64,000 nt of DNA from Gadus chalcogrammus (Eukaryota > Chordata > Actinopteri > Gadiformes > Gadidae), in NCBI RefSeq assembly GCF_026213295.1, contig NC_079434.1, forward strand, positions 8,536,698 to 8,600,697, given 5' to 3'. Made by a program: the position numbers and the translations under genes. The notes beneath the pieces are model-generated. The model was not told where the DNA came from. It worked only from the letters and a program-made list of their open reading frames with translations, and made no database searches. Positions 53,940 through 64,000 of the stretch are shown in pieces (position 1 is the first letter of the stretch; each line of letters starts with the position of its first letter).

Positions 53940-55080
53940 GACTCATTTAGGGGGGGTAGCATTTGCCATCCCAGCCCCCCCACGGACTTATAATGCGTTT
54001 TATTATCCATCCGCCTCGGAGGTCCGAGGACGTTGCCTAGCGACACGCCCGAACACGCCCATTTTCCTCGGACGGCGAACTCGCCATCTCGGTTGAACTC
54101 AGTGGTGACCGAGCAAAATTCCGAGACAGAATTCAAGATGGCTGCGCCCAGTGTGACTTGAAGCATGAACTGTTTTCATTGTGCTTGGACCGCTTTGGTG
54201 GTTTAAATGGCAATTTCAATCACTCGTATTACTGCAATACCTTACTGCGTCCGTATCTCTGCCTAACTATTTTGGAGCGCCTGGTACTCTGCCAATGCTA
54301 CCGCGACAACAGCTTTCCGGGTGGCGTCCATGTTTTCCTCCAACGACCGAGCAAAATAATAAAACGCTTGGAAGTGTGGGCGTGGCGTCAGATCGAAGAT
54401 CCGAGTCGGTTCGCAGAGAATACTCAAACGCACCAGCCCTGCTTGTCAAGGCGAGAGTCTGTCTCTGCTCTCTATGGGCATCAGGAAAGGCCCCAATCTG
54501 CGTAAAGCGTGGAACACACTGGCCCAACCGTTGGCCATCTGAAACGTTCGGGGAGACTCTGACGATTCTGGGAACAAATCTGTTTGCTGTCTGGTCCGAG
54601 TCGACATGAAAAGTCTGAGAGCGTTTGCGCGGGTGAGGATTTGATTTTGAACCATCGGATACTCTTGATTGGTTGTGTGCTGCTAGCACACTGACGCTGA
54701 TTAGCCAGCACAACGACGCTGACGCCGATGACTCTGATTCGCTGGCTGTGTGCCGCTAGCAAACAACCAGCGAATCAGCGCCCTATGTGGGAGGGGGCGG
54801 ACTGGCGCCACGAGACTAGAGCCTGCATCTCGCTCAAGAGCAGAACGTACACGCTACTTTGTAGTTGGCACTGGCAATAGTCTTCGAGGTTTGTTTCAAT
54901 GCAGCTTTTCTGCTGAACGGGTCAGACAAGAAGCAACGGTGTGGTCGGAAAAAGGAACTTGGCCGCTGAGTCTGGACGGTGTGTAGGCCCCTTTCAACAC
55001 CAGGCATTACGCCAGAATGTCTACTCACACAGTCTGGTGTATTCGAGAGCTCCAGTTGGTCTGACCCATGTAAACCAACC
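53940..55080. other. GC-richer block, probable decayed DNA-transposon-like repeat
   Basis: CpG-richer than its surroundings. GACCGAGCAAAAT occurs twice (about 54107 and 54345). A 12-bp perfect hairpin lies at 54734-54778, and a tandem pair of GATTxG...GTGTGCxGCTAGCAxAC modules at about 54667 and 54736. Overlapping frames in both strands show no domain. The borders and superfamily are not determined. Confidence 0.4.
54734..54778. repeat. Hairpin, 12-bp perfect stem
   Basis: CTGATTCGCTGG (54734-54745) pairs with CCAGCGAATCAG (54767-54778) across a 21-nt loop. Confidence 0.9.
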
Positions 55081-55089
55081 CTAGTTTAA

Positions 55090-56230
55090 ATTACACTACG
55101 CTTCAACAAACCGAAGACAGAAACAATAAATACAGGCTTTTATAGAAGTCCTGTGATCCGCGAGTGTTGGTCAACCGAATGTTTTGAAGCGCTGATCCGT
55201 TGGAATGATATTATTTGATCAGACAGCTTCCTTACCGTCATGATAAAATGTTAATATTTATAGTAAAGAGTTAAAGTTCAATCTTTCTTCTTAGATTCTC
55301 ACATTGGTCCATGGGTCACGTGCATTTTTCATTTCGTACACTCGCCATAAAAGAAACCCATGGTCTTGTAGAATAACAATTGGCATTTCATGAAAGAATG
55401 AAAGAAAGGAAGAATAGCCATCACATCAAACCATCCACTATGGATTTGAGATAGTTTAACCCACATACATCCAACATACGACACAAACAAAGGATAATAC
55501 CTACAGCACGTACATGAAGCATATACCAAACACATTCTGTCCACTGTCCTGCCCTGCACTTAGTTCATTCAATGATCAATGAATTCCACAATCAGGGACC
55601 TCACTATTACTACTACAAAGAAAATCAATATTCCGACGTTTTGCCGTAAGGCCGGAACTGACATTACCTAATGGTAACTCATTGTCAACACAAGGTCAAA
55701 GTACAGTGACTGCGTCCGACAGTTGTGGAACAAAAGCCAGCTGAACGACGGCACTGTGGCCATGGTTCACATCAGAAACGTTTCTATGCACACATTCGCT
55801 CCGGCGCATAAATAACAATGACCCTGTTCTTTTATCTCTCTAACTACTTCCCCACCCTTTAAAGGTTTATCACTTTATGGTTTCACGGTAGTTTTCATTG
55901 TTTTATGATTACTTGTTCCCTGAGAATTTATATCTTATTGTAAATCACTCGGAAATGTTCAATAAACCACTTCCATTTAAAAAGTGCACTACAAATCTGT
56001 CTATTCTTATTATTTGTTATCTACACATAATTGACAAGGATAATTTAATATGTTTATCACATTGGATAATTGTATAACAACATATAATCAACGGTATGTT
56101 GTGAAACAGCTGGATAGTGCCATAGTGGTTAGTGTGTTCGCTCCCCAACCTTAGCCCATACCTTGGCTTACCAAATACTAAATGTCATGTATAGCTAGTG
56201 GCTTTGGTTGGGGCGCTATGGTGATGCGTC
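55090..56230. other. Unassigned sequence
   Basis: No gene recognised. A possible tRNA-SINE remnant with CCATAGTGGTTAGTGTGTTC lies near 56120-56160. Confidence 0.4.
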
Positions 56231-56239
56231 ATGTGATTC

Positions 56240-56280
56240 CTCAGAGCGCGCATGCATTGCTGCTGCATGCGCGCTCTGAG
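56240..56280. repeat. Perfect 17-bp-stem palindrome
   Basis: CTCAGAGCGCGCATGCA (56240-56256), loop TTGCTGC, TGCATGCGCGCTCTGAG (56264-56280). GC-rich; each arm contains GCGCATGC or GCATGCGC, close to the NRF1 consensus. Confidence 0.95.
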
Positions 56281-56426
56281 CTGCAACATGTCAGGCTACA
56301 TGTTCATCACAGACGAGCAGCGGCCATCAGCTGACCGCTGAATGTCTGACCGACTGTCAGTGTGAATTTCCCTCTCTCTCCCTCCCATCTCCCCATCTCT
56401 CAACCATCTCTGTTTCATTCTCTCTC

Positions 56427-56700
<274 letters not shown>

Positions 56701-56937
56701 AACATCCCTCCCCCTCTCGTTCTCTCTCACTATCTCTGTATCTGTCTCCTCTGTGTCTATCTGATGACATTGTTGTGGGTTAAACGGTCACAACTCATAC
56801 CAATCACGCTGCAGTGGCAGTAGATGCCGTTCTGTTCTGCATTGGCGCGGATACAAGACAACAGACCTCATGACATAGCAGCCTGCAACATGCTTCTCAG
56901 AACTCTGTAACAGACATTTAGCATTCCTCAAAATAGG

Positions 56938-57062
56938 TATCGTTCAGTGGTTAGTGTAGTGTTGAAGTCCGAGCGGAAAGGTTCTGTGTTTGACATCAAA
57001 TGTCTGCAGCCTTCCTGCAGACATCAATGAGCAAGATGATTCCCTAACCCCTACCTACTCTC
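56938..57062 (+). mobile_element. tRNA-derived SINE copy
   Basis: TTCAGTGGTTAGTGTAGTG (A-box side), GTTCTGTGTTTGACATC (B-box side), TGTCTGCAGCCTTCCTGCAG, CAATGAGCAAGATGATTCCC and TAACCCCTACCTACTCTCAA. Confidence 0.72.
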
Positions 57063-57102
57063 AATGGCCTAGTGGAGTCTGTGTGGATGGGGGCTGGTTA
57101 AA

Positions 57103-57190
57103 GCAGCCTCGCCTGGTCCGAGCCTGACTGATTGGACTCGGGGGCGGGGCGAGGCTGCACACTCGTTGCACATTGAGCAGTCAATGTGAA
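57103..57190 (+). repeat. Palindromic dispersed repeat, copy 2
   Basis: GCAGCCTCGCC (57103-57113) and GGCGAGGCTGC (57148-57158) form a perfect 11-bp stem. They are followed by ACACTCGTTGCACATTGAGC and AGTCAATGTG, the reverse complement of the flank of copy 1. Confidence 0.8.
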
Positions 57191-57334
57191 CATCTTAAAT
57201 CAGCCGGCACCACGCACACGGAACATGGAGTACCAGGTCCTGTATCCTTGTCTACAAACTTCAACAACAACCCGGATTTCTAACACCATCACCCTGCGTG
57301 GAGTGGGGCATGGACCTTGTTACAGACCTTTACC

Positions 57335-57362
57335 TAAAACACTGTATGTTGCTTTGGATAAA
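57335..57362 (+). mobile_element. SINE 3' end, plus orientation
   Basis: ACACTGTATGTTGCTTTGGA then TAAAATTA, directly abutting the tail of a minus-strand SINE. Confidence 0.6.
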
Positions 57363-57592
57363 ATTACAATTACAATTACAATGAGGGCATTTAGAAGACG
57401 CTTTTATCCAAAGCCACTTACATCGGTTAATACACACATTGACACACGGATGGCAGAGTCAACCATGCAAGGCGACAGCCAGCTCGTCAGGAGCAGTTAG
57501 GGTTAATTGTCTTGCTCAAGGACACATGAACACTCAGCTAGGAGGAGCTCGGGATCAAACTAGCAACCTTTCGGTTACAAGGCCAAACGTAA
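57362..57592 (-). mobile_element. tRNA-derived SINE, minus orientation
   Basis: On the minus strand: head CTTGTAACCGAAAGGTTGCT then AGTTTGATCCCGAG (B box), a body with GCTGTCGCCTTGCATGGTTG and a 3' part GTAAGTGGCTTTGGATAAAA then GCGTCTTCTAAATGCCC. The tail is (ATTGTA)n at 57362-57380. It shares its body with the 11.64 kb copy. Confidence 0.78.
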
Positions 57593-57599
57593 AAGGGTC

Positions 57600-58770
57600 T
57601 GAACATGCAGGATATACAGGATCTATATAAGGAAAAACTAAATGTACAGTTTAACCATGATCCATCAGTTCCTTGAGGGAAGTTTGCTCCAGCCCCCTCA
57701 CATAAGTCCCCCCCCCCCCCTCAGGAGCCTGAAACAGAACTAGACCACTAAATCATATAGTCCCAGTGCTCCCGAAGCAAGGCCAACCAATGGAAGCCGG
57801 GGGCAGCTGTGTGAGTGAGATAGCCCCCCAGGGACCTCCCCACCCCGCTACAGCTGTCACAACACCAGGAGACATCGCAGAACCGGCCGTACAGCTAGTG
57901 AGCATATTCCGTAAGGGCCCAATGGAACAGGACGGCCATTTTGAATTGGGCTAAAAAGGTAATGGTGGGGGGGGGGGGGGGGGGGGGGGGGGAACGGCGA
58001 GGGGAGTAGACACGCACACGCAAACACAAGCACTAATTTCTCCCCGTCTCTGTGGGCACAAAATCTTAACAGTGGAACATTGATCCCAGTAACTATGGCT
58101 GCTCCTCCTCTTGACGTCTGAGCCAGAGAGAGTCTGGAGAGTTCTGCAGTCCTCTTCCAGGGTTTATTCCTGGAAGACGGACAAACCTGCTCTGTTGAGC
58201 AGCCTCTGTTGTCCAGCCAAACCGTATGGGTGTCGTGTCGATCTGGACCAGAGGGAAACACAGACGTTCCTCTTCAGGATCTGAGGTGGACAGGCTCACT
58301 TTAAAGAAAGGGGATGAAGTCAGGATACAACATGAGGCTGTTGGCAAGCTGACAGCAGAGATCAACTTTTGGCTAACAGTTGGCCAACCTGAAATTGTTG
58401 CGGTGGTTTACGAAACTCTTTTGGCGCTCCTTGGTTACTGGCAATGCTAACCATGACACACTGGAACTTCTCTATTGACACCAGTGTTTTCCCACCGTCG
58501 ATCGATCGACTTGGCGGGATTCCTAGTGCCTAATGTGTTCCATTGAACCTCGGCTTGGAACCTCTCTACGTGAGAGCTGGAAGAGGTGTTGTTTGATTTA
58601 AAATAATGAATTACTGCTAACTCTAAAACTACGTTTTCTTACAGATGATTGTACCCCAACTTGATTAGATGATGAAGATTACATTATGAATAAATTTTCT
58701 TTTGCTTTTATATACAAACAGTTTGAGTCAATAAAGAAAATTAGACGTCACCAAAAACAGTTGTCACAAA
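57600..58770. other. Unassigned sequence
   Basis: It contains the poly-G run and a plus-strand AATAAA near 58731, but no recognised coding exon. Confidence 0.4.
57967..57992. repeat. Poly-G run, about 26 nt
   Basis: GT, then about 26 consecutive G. The length is likely to be inaccurate in any assembly. Confidence 0.95.
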
Positions 58771-58775
58771 ATATA

Positions 58776-58781
58776 TTTATT
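58776..58781 (-). promoter_or_regulatory. Possible polyadenylation hexamer for the carbonic anhydrase gene
   Basis: AATAAA on the minus strand, about 1.56 kb downstream of the carbonic anhydrase stop at 60342. It would imply a long 3' UTR across 58.77-60.34 kb. A plus-strand AATAAA lies about 50 bp away near 58731, so the assignment is uncertain and rests only on the hexamer. Confidence 0.25.
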
Positions 58782-60341
58782 CAGCTAACAAAATGTCCAC
58801 TTCAAAAATGGCAGAATGGCAATGACTGATTTCATGGTCCAGAAACAATTGGTATAAGGCAGATTCTTTTTGTTGCTTTTTGCACCAAACACAATCATCA
58901 TATTATGCTCATGATTATTCATTACTCCTTGTAGATTTCCATTTTTCTTTAATTATCATTTAAGTCTTAAGATATTGTGGTCCAATCCTTTAAAGTATCT
59001 TCCATGATTGTCGGCTTAGTTAGGCTTTCAAACGGAGCACCAGGGTGAGGCTAGCATTGGCTCGGAGAAACATGACAGTTGGCGTTGTGCAGTGGCCAAC
59101 ATGGCCGCTCCTTTAACAGGAGATGTTTGTGCGTTTTTCAAAACTGTTAGCACACGACACAGTTTCATTAAAACTGACCGAAACAAGACAAGTAAATGAC
59201 ATGGTATACAAAATCATTCTTTGTCATGCGACCAGTTTTCTTTTTCTCTTGCCGTCACCTTCCTCGCAACAAATTAGACTAAACATTAAGACGTCACATT
59301 CGAATTTCAATCAGCAAGCAAGAAAATGTAGAAATCACTTGATCACAAATCCAATTTTTTTTTCTATTCGTACAATACATCACATGTATTACTAGGTAGT
59401 ACTATGTACTTAAGTATGTACTACTTGTATGTATTCCTATGGCGCTCATTTAGAAACAGTTTTCCTCACAACACGGGACAGATGGCATTGGATGTGGAAC
59501 CGGGTATGATTAAACAGAGCTATGCTACTCGCGCTAGCACTGTTAATGCTAACGTGGTTCAATTGTTGTACTCAAACAGTAGTCACAAAGCAGGTCAGTG
59601 CCCACAGGCATGGCCTATACCTCCTGTGCATGTTAGCGCATGTGTGTGTGTGGTGTGTGTGTGCGTGTGCGTCAGAGGAGGATTTTCAGAAGCAGTTGGT
59701 CGCTCGCCGCTATGCCTACCACTGCGTGTTTTAAGCTGGCGGTATCCTGCAGGGCAACGGGCAGAGGGAGATTACAGACCGACGTGCAGGATGAGAGATG
59801 GCTCGGCCATCTGTTACGTCTGTCTTCAACCCATGCAGTCAGTAATTGATGACCAGAATCCAAGACCACCCTCCCCCGTAGCATAGCGTTCTGCCTCTAA
59901 CTGGCTGCTTGGTTAGACTCTCAAAATTGGCAGGGCTACAGCTTGAAGCTAACACCAGCTAACGTAAGCTAACAGCCGGCGCTTTCACCGCAAGCTTTGT
60001 CTCACGCCGGAGTGACGGAGAGCGGCCGAGTGCCGTGTGTGGCGACGCCGGCGCAGCAGCACTTCCACTGTTCCTAGGAGATGAATTACGCTCTGGGCAC
60101 GATCTCTGTTGGTTGGGAATCTAAATGTCCATTCTTAAGCGGCGGGGGATGCTATGTGTTCGATTAACACGCTCGGGCGGGGGTTAGGGATGGGGGTAGC
60201 GGTGGCAGTGGCTTTTATCTTTTTCTATTCAGCTCGTCCTTTCTGGTCATGGGCCGACCTGCTTTGTGTTCCACTCTGAAGAAGTAGGAGGGGGGGGGAG
60301 CAGGGGGGGACGCGGGTGAGGACGGAGGAGGGTGGGGGGTC
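58782..60341 (-). other. Downstream of carbonic anhydrase, possible 3' UTR
   Basis: No exon of another gene is recognised. 59940-60070 and 60160-60340 are GC-rich with many G runs on the plus strand. If the AATAAA at 58781 is used, all of this is 3' UTR. The alternative is intergenic sequence. Confidence 0.3.
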
Positions 60342-60461
60342 TTATTTGAAGGAGGCCTTCACGGCCGGCCCTTCAGGGGCTGGGGGGGCGGTAGTTGTCC
60401 ACCATGCAGCAGGCGGCCTCGCCCACAGCCGCTGAACTGAGCGCTCTGAAAGCTGGCCATC
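60342..60461 (-). pseudogene. ca2: Carbonic anhydrase last coding exon, frame-disrupted
   Basis: The expected C-terminal exon is present but no single frame reads it. After the CCACAG acceptor comes one extra base, then M-A-S-F. After a T run the frame changes to [20 protein letters not shown] and RPP. One C is missing from a C7 run, after which QPLKGR is read. One base is missing in the GGCCGG stretch, after which AVKASFK and a TAA stop are read. Two gains and two losses cancel, so a naive phase 0 reading stays open for 40 codons and ends in the correct AVKASFK, but the middle is nonsense. Exons 3-6 are intact and the indels lie in or beside short homopolymers and GC repeats, so assembly or consensus errors are more likely than true decay; this is an inference. 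Confidence 0.8.
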
Positions 60462-63400
60462 CTGTGGAACGAGAGAGGGAAGAGGAGGAGGAGCAAGAAG
60501 AGGGTGGTTTAGACACCGTCACCTCATTGGCTACTGTCCTAATGGGGCCAATGCTAACAGGGCTAACAGTGACCAGGCCGTATGAATGTCAGTCGGAGGG
60601 TTCCCGGTTCGAACCCCAATATCCAATATATCATGTAGGCATGCTTCACCAAATCTATCCCGCCAACTCCTTGGTGATAGTATCTTTAAGCTCACTTTAA
60701 GTGTCCTTGGGTAAGACTCCTGCTAACTGACGAAAAGGGTTGTGAGTGGTTGCTTGTTGGAATTAAATAATGGGCCCTGTTTAGTTGATGGATAGGGGAA
60801 GGAAGGTTGGCTGTGGTTCTACAAGTGCTGAAATGGACGGAAATCGAACTGGAAGGAAGTGAAACTAAAACTGCGATCTCTAAGCAAGCGTGTTACAAAT
60901 AGCTCCCGGCTGGTTGGAAATGGCTGATCATTTCAGGTCTTTCAAATGCAACCACAAGACCACCAATCTATTGGACAATCCCTGATCTCCTGCAAGATTC
61001 AATATATTGACAGCTAATATCAATGAAATGATAGTTGTAATCCTTGATCATACATGGAAATATGAATAACTGATAATATTGAAATGGACACTTCCGAATG
61101 AAATGATGATAATCTCAACTTGTTGGGAACTGGAACGACTTGTTTTTTGCAATGTGCCAAAGTTGTGTCCACACTGCACCTGTTTACTATGAAGACAAAC
61201 AATCCCTGTCTACTGGTCACATGACCTCCATATCCCAACAATCCCACTAGAGGAAGTGGAGGTCAATTGAACTGAGGGTGATATGGTAAATATTTAGATG
61301 TTTAAGCTTAGCAGAAAACCCCAACAGCTGTGATTCTGCACTCATTGTGTGAGGCAAGTGCCCCCTTCTTGTGCAGTCTGGCGACATTCCCCTGCTACAT
61401 AACTCAAGGTACAACATACAAACAAACAGCTTACTTTACAGTAAACTTAGGAAAGTCTCACAGAGGCGTTCTAAATAAATTTATGAACATCTGTTCATAA
61501 ATAAATGTTAAAAAAGTGTGGTCACACGTAAAAACCCTCACTTATGACCGCAATCAAACTCCAGTCCTCATCATAGCCAGTCTAGATCAGCTCCCCTGAT
61601 ACGCTCGGTCATAGTCACACAAGGATGAGTGCTGTTTCTGTCCTAACTCCTCCACAATGAGAGTCTTCTTCTCTGGGCTTGGATTGGGTTTCCCCAGGTG
61701 AAAACCTGGATGCGCGCCGGACAATCCTCTCCTTGATTCAGGTTGTAATGGCGAGAATAATAAGAGGTGGGCATCGATATTATCAGCACGCTGTGCTTGG
61801 GCCCTGCCTGTGTGAGTGTGAGCTGCCCCCTCTCTCTTATCCCATCTACGGCAAATAGCCTCTGGACTGGCCAGCAGGGGGTGGTAGGTGGGTTTACCTG
61901 GGCAGGGCTGACGGAGATGGTCTCCTTGCAGACGATCCAGGTCACGCTCTCCAGCAGAGGGGGTGTGGTCAGGGAGCCGTCGTAGGTCCAATAGTCGAGG
62001 CAACCGGGCAGAAGGGTTGTGGGGTCGAAGCCGGGGAAGGTGGTCTGGGTGCCCTGAGAGGGAAAGCGGCGGGAGAAAAGTGAGCAGGGGGGGTGGTCGT
62101 GGTCGGAGGACGGGACACGTAAATGAAGGAGGAAGGGAGCTAGGTGGGATGAAGAGCAAGCGAGTCTTACTTTGGTCTTGATGGCGTCGAAGGTGTCCAG
62201 GACCTTCTGGAGCTGTGCGTTCTGAGCCCCGATCTGCAAAAAAACAAACATTTTACGATAAGCTAAAGTAATACTCTCAGGCAGCTGGAACAGGAAATGA
62301 AGATGTCTGATAATGGTCGGAGATGTCGTAAGTTGGGTTTTCCATATTGCTGCAATAAAAATAGTACTATAAGATAAGTGGAGGGGATAAGGGGGCAGGA
62401 TAATGAACAGACCGATTGTTCCACTCCCAGCCAAAATGTCTGGGTTGAATCCACCCTCCATGACCACCAATTACATGTAAGCATCTTTCCTAGCATCCTA
62501 CATGTTAGCATCCCTTACCCCCACCTGCTCATTATAGAATATATTGAATATCAAAGTCTGCGAGATGACTTAGAAGAGTAAGAGTTAATAATCCTATAAT
62601 TATGGTATCCAGACAGTATCCTTACCTTATTCATGCACATGAATTTGCACAACACAACTACAACTAGCACCGACAAGAGCACATTAATGCTCACATCTTT
62701 GGAACACATTTATTATTGCGTTGGGGTACTGACCTTCAGGAATACTCCGACCACAGCAAGGCCATCAGACTTGCTGGCGGCTTCTCCAAAGCTGGGGTAC
62801 TTGGTGTTCCAGTGCACCAGGTGGAGCTGGGAAACGGAGGGACAAAAGGCACCGGTAACTCGATTATTCACAAAGCACCGGCCGGGATTCTTTGGGCTTC
62901 AGGGGACCTTTGTGCTGTGCTTGGAGCCCATCAGAAGGGTTCACGCCTGGGGAGGTACATTCACTAGGAGACTGCAGGGGTGTGGAGGGCTGGGAGACTT
63001 TTCACTCAGGCTCAGGATTTGTACTAGAGTAAATTAATCAAAGCAACGCGCAAACGGGTCAAAACTGAGACCTTTTGTACTCTGCTTGATTAATTCACTT
63101 CCATTATGAAGGTTTCTAAGTTAAGAATGTTTTCAATTCAAAGCAAATATTTGAAACTTTACTCTGTGCCATCATGGTTCCTTTTTCTAATCTATTATCC
63201 ACATTACTGATTGATTTATGTAATTGCAGCCAAACAAACAAATGACTAGCTAGGTAACTCATTCAAACTAATAAAGACATTAAATTCATTAAGTACTAGT
63301 TTACTAGAACGCTTTGAAGACACAAAACCGCAATGCAGAAGGATTTTGCATATGTTGCATTATTGATGGTTTCGGGATTTTCTTTATTTGGGAATGTATT

Positions 63401-64000
63401 GGTTTATCAGGTATAGTTTGTTTTTTAGTGGGTCCAGTAGGTGGTGGTTTATTATGGCCAATGTGGTGGTTTACTGGGCCTAATATGTAGTGGTTTATGG
63501 GGGCGTGTTGGTTAACTGGGCCTAATATGTAGTGGTTTTTGGGGCCTATGTGGTGGTTTTCTGAGTCCAGTACATGGTGGTTTATGGGGGCCTATGTGGT
63601 GGTTTTTGGGTCCAGTACATGGTGGTTTATGGGGGCCTATGTGGTGGTTTTCTGGGTCCAGTATATGGTGGTTTATGGGGGCCTATGTGGTGGTTTCTGG
63701 GTCCAGTATATGGTGGTTTATGGGGGCCTATGTGGTGGTTTTCTGGGTCCAGTACATGGTGGTTTATGGGGGCCTATTTGGTGGTTTTCTGGGTCCAGTA
63801 TATGGTGGTTTATGGGGGTCTATGTGGTGGTTAACTGGGTCCAGTATATGGTGGTTTATGGGTCCAATGTGGTGGTTAACTGGGTCCAGTACATGGTGGT
63901 TTATGGGGGCCTATGTGGTGGTTTTCTGGGTCCAGTACATGGTGGTTTTTGGGGTCCTTACCTCTGCGGCGTACTTGGTCCCGCTGATGGTGTGCTCGGA
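60342..64000 (-). CDS. ca2: Cytosolic carbonic anhydrase (CA II / cahz type), 3' half of gene, five coding exons
   Basis: Alpha-carbonic anhydrase, a zinc enzyme that interconverts CO2 and bicarbonate in the cytosol. Exons on the minus strand: 64000-63962 (partial, cut by the window edge), 62826-62734, 62233-62171, 62053-61898 and 60461-60342. The 93, 63 and 156 nt internal exons equal the sizes known for vertebrate CA2, all in phase 0 with GT/AG borders. Visible family signatures: [13 protein letters not shown] (Glu106 and Glu117 region), [10 protein letters not shown] (third zinc-ligand His, His119 in CA2 numbering), and LDYWTY followed by SLTTPPLL (Thr199/Thr200 gate) and VTWIV. There is no signal peptide or membrane segment in the part seen; exons 1-2 and most of exon 3 (including the HFHW zinc ligands) lie outside. 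Introns are 1135, 500, 117 and 1436 bp. The last exon is frame-disrupted (see its entry). Assignment to cytosolic CA is firm; the choice between ca2 and cahz paralogues is not. Confidence 0.93.
60575..60745 (+). mobile_element. tRNA-derived SINE copy in carbonic anhydrase intron 6
   Basis: TGTCAGTCGGAGGGTTCCCG and GGTTCGAACCCC (perfect B box), then CATGTAGGCATGCTTCACC, AAGTGTCCTTGGGTAAGACT and CCTGCTAACTGACG. Antisense to the host gene. Confidence 0.72.
60760..61890. other. Carbonic anhydrase intron 6, remainder
   Basis: No further repeat or exon recognised. Confidence 0.5.
61898..62053 (-). CDS. ca2: Carbonic anhydrase exon 6
   Basis: 156 nt, 52 codons, from [16 protein letters not shown] through [18 protein letters not shown] to SVSPAQ. 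The acceptor is CTCTCAG and the donor CAG|GTAAAC. It contains the substrate-pocket residues Leu198-Thr199-Thr200-Pro201 and Trp209 (CA II numbering). A Cys replaces the usual Ser/Ala in PGCLDYW; this is not a catalytic position. Confidence 0.95.
62171..62233 (-). CDS. ca2: Carbonic anhydrase exon 5
   Basis: 63 nt, 21 codons, beginning [16 protein letters not shown] and ending AIKTK, between a TTTGCAG acceptor and a GTAAGA donor. Size and phase match CA2 exon 5. The pattern LQKVLD..D.IKTK is characteristic of cytosolic CAs. Confidence 0.94.
62734..62826 (-). CDS. ca2: Carbonic anhydrase exon 4
   Basis: 93 nt, 31 codons, starting [19 protein letters not shown] and ending VVGVFLK. It is preceded by a CCCAG acceptor and followed by a GTCAGT donor. 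The length equals CA2 exon 4 in other vertebrates. The second His of LHLVHW is the third zinc ligand. Confidence 0.95.
63422..63958. repeat. 46-bp minisatellite in carbonic anhydrase intron 3
   Basis: About 11-12 copies of a G/T-rich unit of roughly 46 bp, each with TGGTGGTTTATGGGGGCCTA followed by TGTGGTGGTTTTCTGGGTCC. Copies at the low-coordinate end are more diverged and the central ones nearly identical, as expected for slippage or unequal exchange. The last partial copy runs to within a few bases of the exon 3 splice donor. Confidence 0.92.
63962..64000 (-). CDS. ca2: Carbonic anhydrase exon 3 (partial, 3' end)
   Basis: Thirteen codons read [13 protein letters not shown] and end at a GAG|GTAAGG donor (first intronic base 63961). 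The final Glu corresponds to Glu117, which tunes the zinc ligand His119 in CA II. The phase 0 junction to exon 4 recreates the family string AAE-LHLVHW. The exon continues past the window edge. Confidence 0.92.

Noticed and set aside
58226..58450. Plus-strand frame followed by AATAAA near 58731 as a small gene
   Set aside because: No recognisable domain, no splice context, and the hexamer is a common motif in AT-rich sequence.
63574..63834. Plus-strand frame with repeated [10 protein letters not shown] peptide
   Set aside because: It lies in the intronic minisatellite antisense to carbonic anhydrase; a product of the repeat period only.

Overview
The window reads as teleost fish nuclear DNA, probably largely intergenic. 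Only one protein-coding gene can be supported with confidence. The evidence for a ray-finned fish is the split vertebrate-type carbonic anhydrase gene, fish-type L2-like non-LTR retrotransposons, tRNA-derived SINEs whose tails read 'CTTTGGATAAAAGC', and an hAT element. The density of long perfect CA/TG and GA/CT dinucleotide tracts (more than 20 tracts, several over 150 bp) is extreme. It resembles what is known of codfish (Gadiformes) genomes, but that placement is an inference. An exact 100-N block at 26401-26500 marks a scaffold gap.

Layout. 1-12 kb: mostly unassigned sequence, with one weak promoter/first-exon candidate near 1.88-2.09 kb, a 3' tail of a non-LTR element at 6.46-6.66 kb, a minus-strand LINE fragment at 6.72-7.32 kb and a plus-strand, internally deleted L2-like LINE at 8.52-9.93 kb. 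12-26 kb: a 160-bp TG tract, a 367-bp element with 21-bp perfect inverted repeats (12.82-13.18 kb), SINEs, a 300-bp GA tract, a 34-bp minisatellite (18.35-18.70 kb), a complex CA/TG/C-run locus with competing hairpins (21.5-21.8 kb) and a cluster of TG tracts (24.8-25.4 kb). 26-32 kb: a minus-strand SINE whose head region has expanded into a minisatellite beside the gap, a decayed DDE transposase, and two further minisatellites. 35-43 kb: a polypurine G-rich minisatellite and long GA and CA tracts. 46.8-48.5 kb: an hAT-type transposon with both inverted termini and a broken transposase C-terminus. 50-58 kb: GCAC and CA arrays, SINEs, two opposite-orientation copies of a palindromic repeat, a perfect 17-bp-stem palindrome and a duplicated CT-tract module.

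60.3-64.0 kb holds the 3' half (last five coding exons, minus strand) of a cytosolic carbonic anhydrase of the ca2/cahz type. Four internal segments match the family's exon lengths and phases exactly. The last coding exon is readable only by switching frame three times within the exon, plus an extra base at its start. This points to consensus errors in G/C homopolymers or to a decaying gene. Intron 3 of this gene is half filled with a 46-bp minisatellite that runs into the splice donor.

No operon, CRISPR, defence locus or other novel multigene system was found. The interest here lies in repeat biology, DNA secondary structure and the carbonic anhydrase exon problem.
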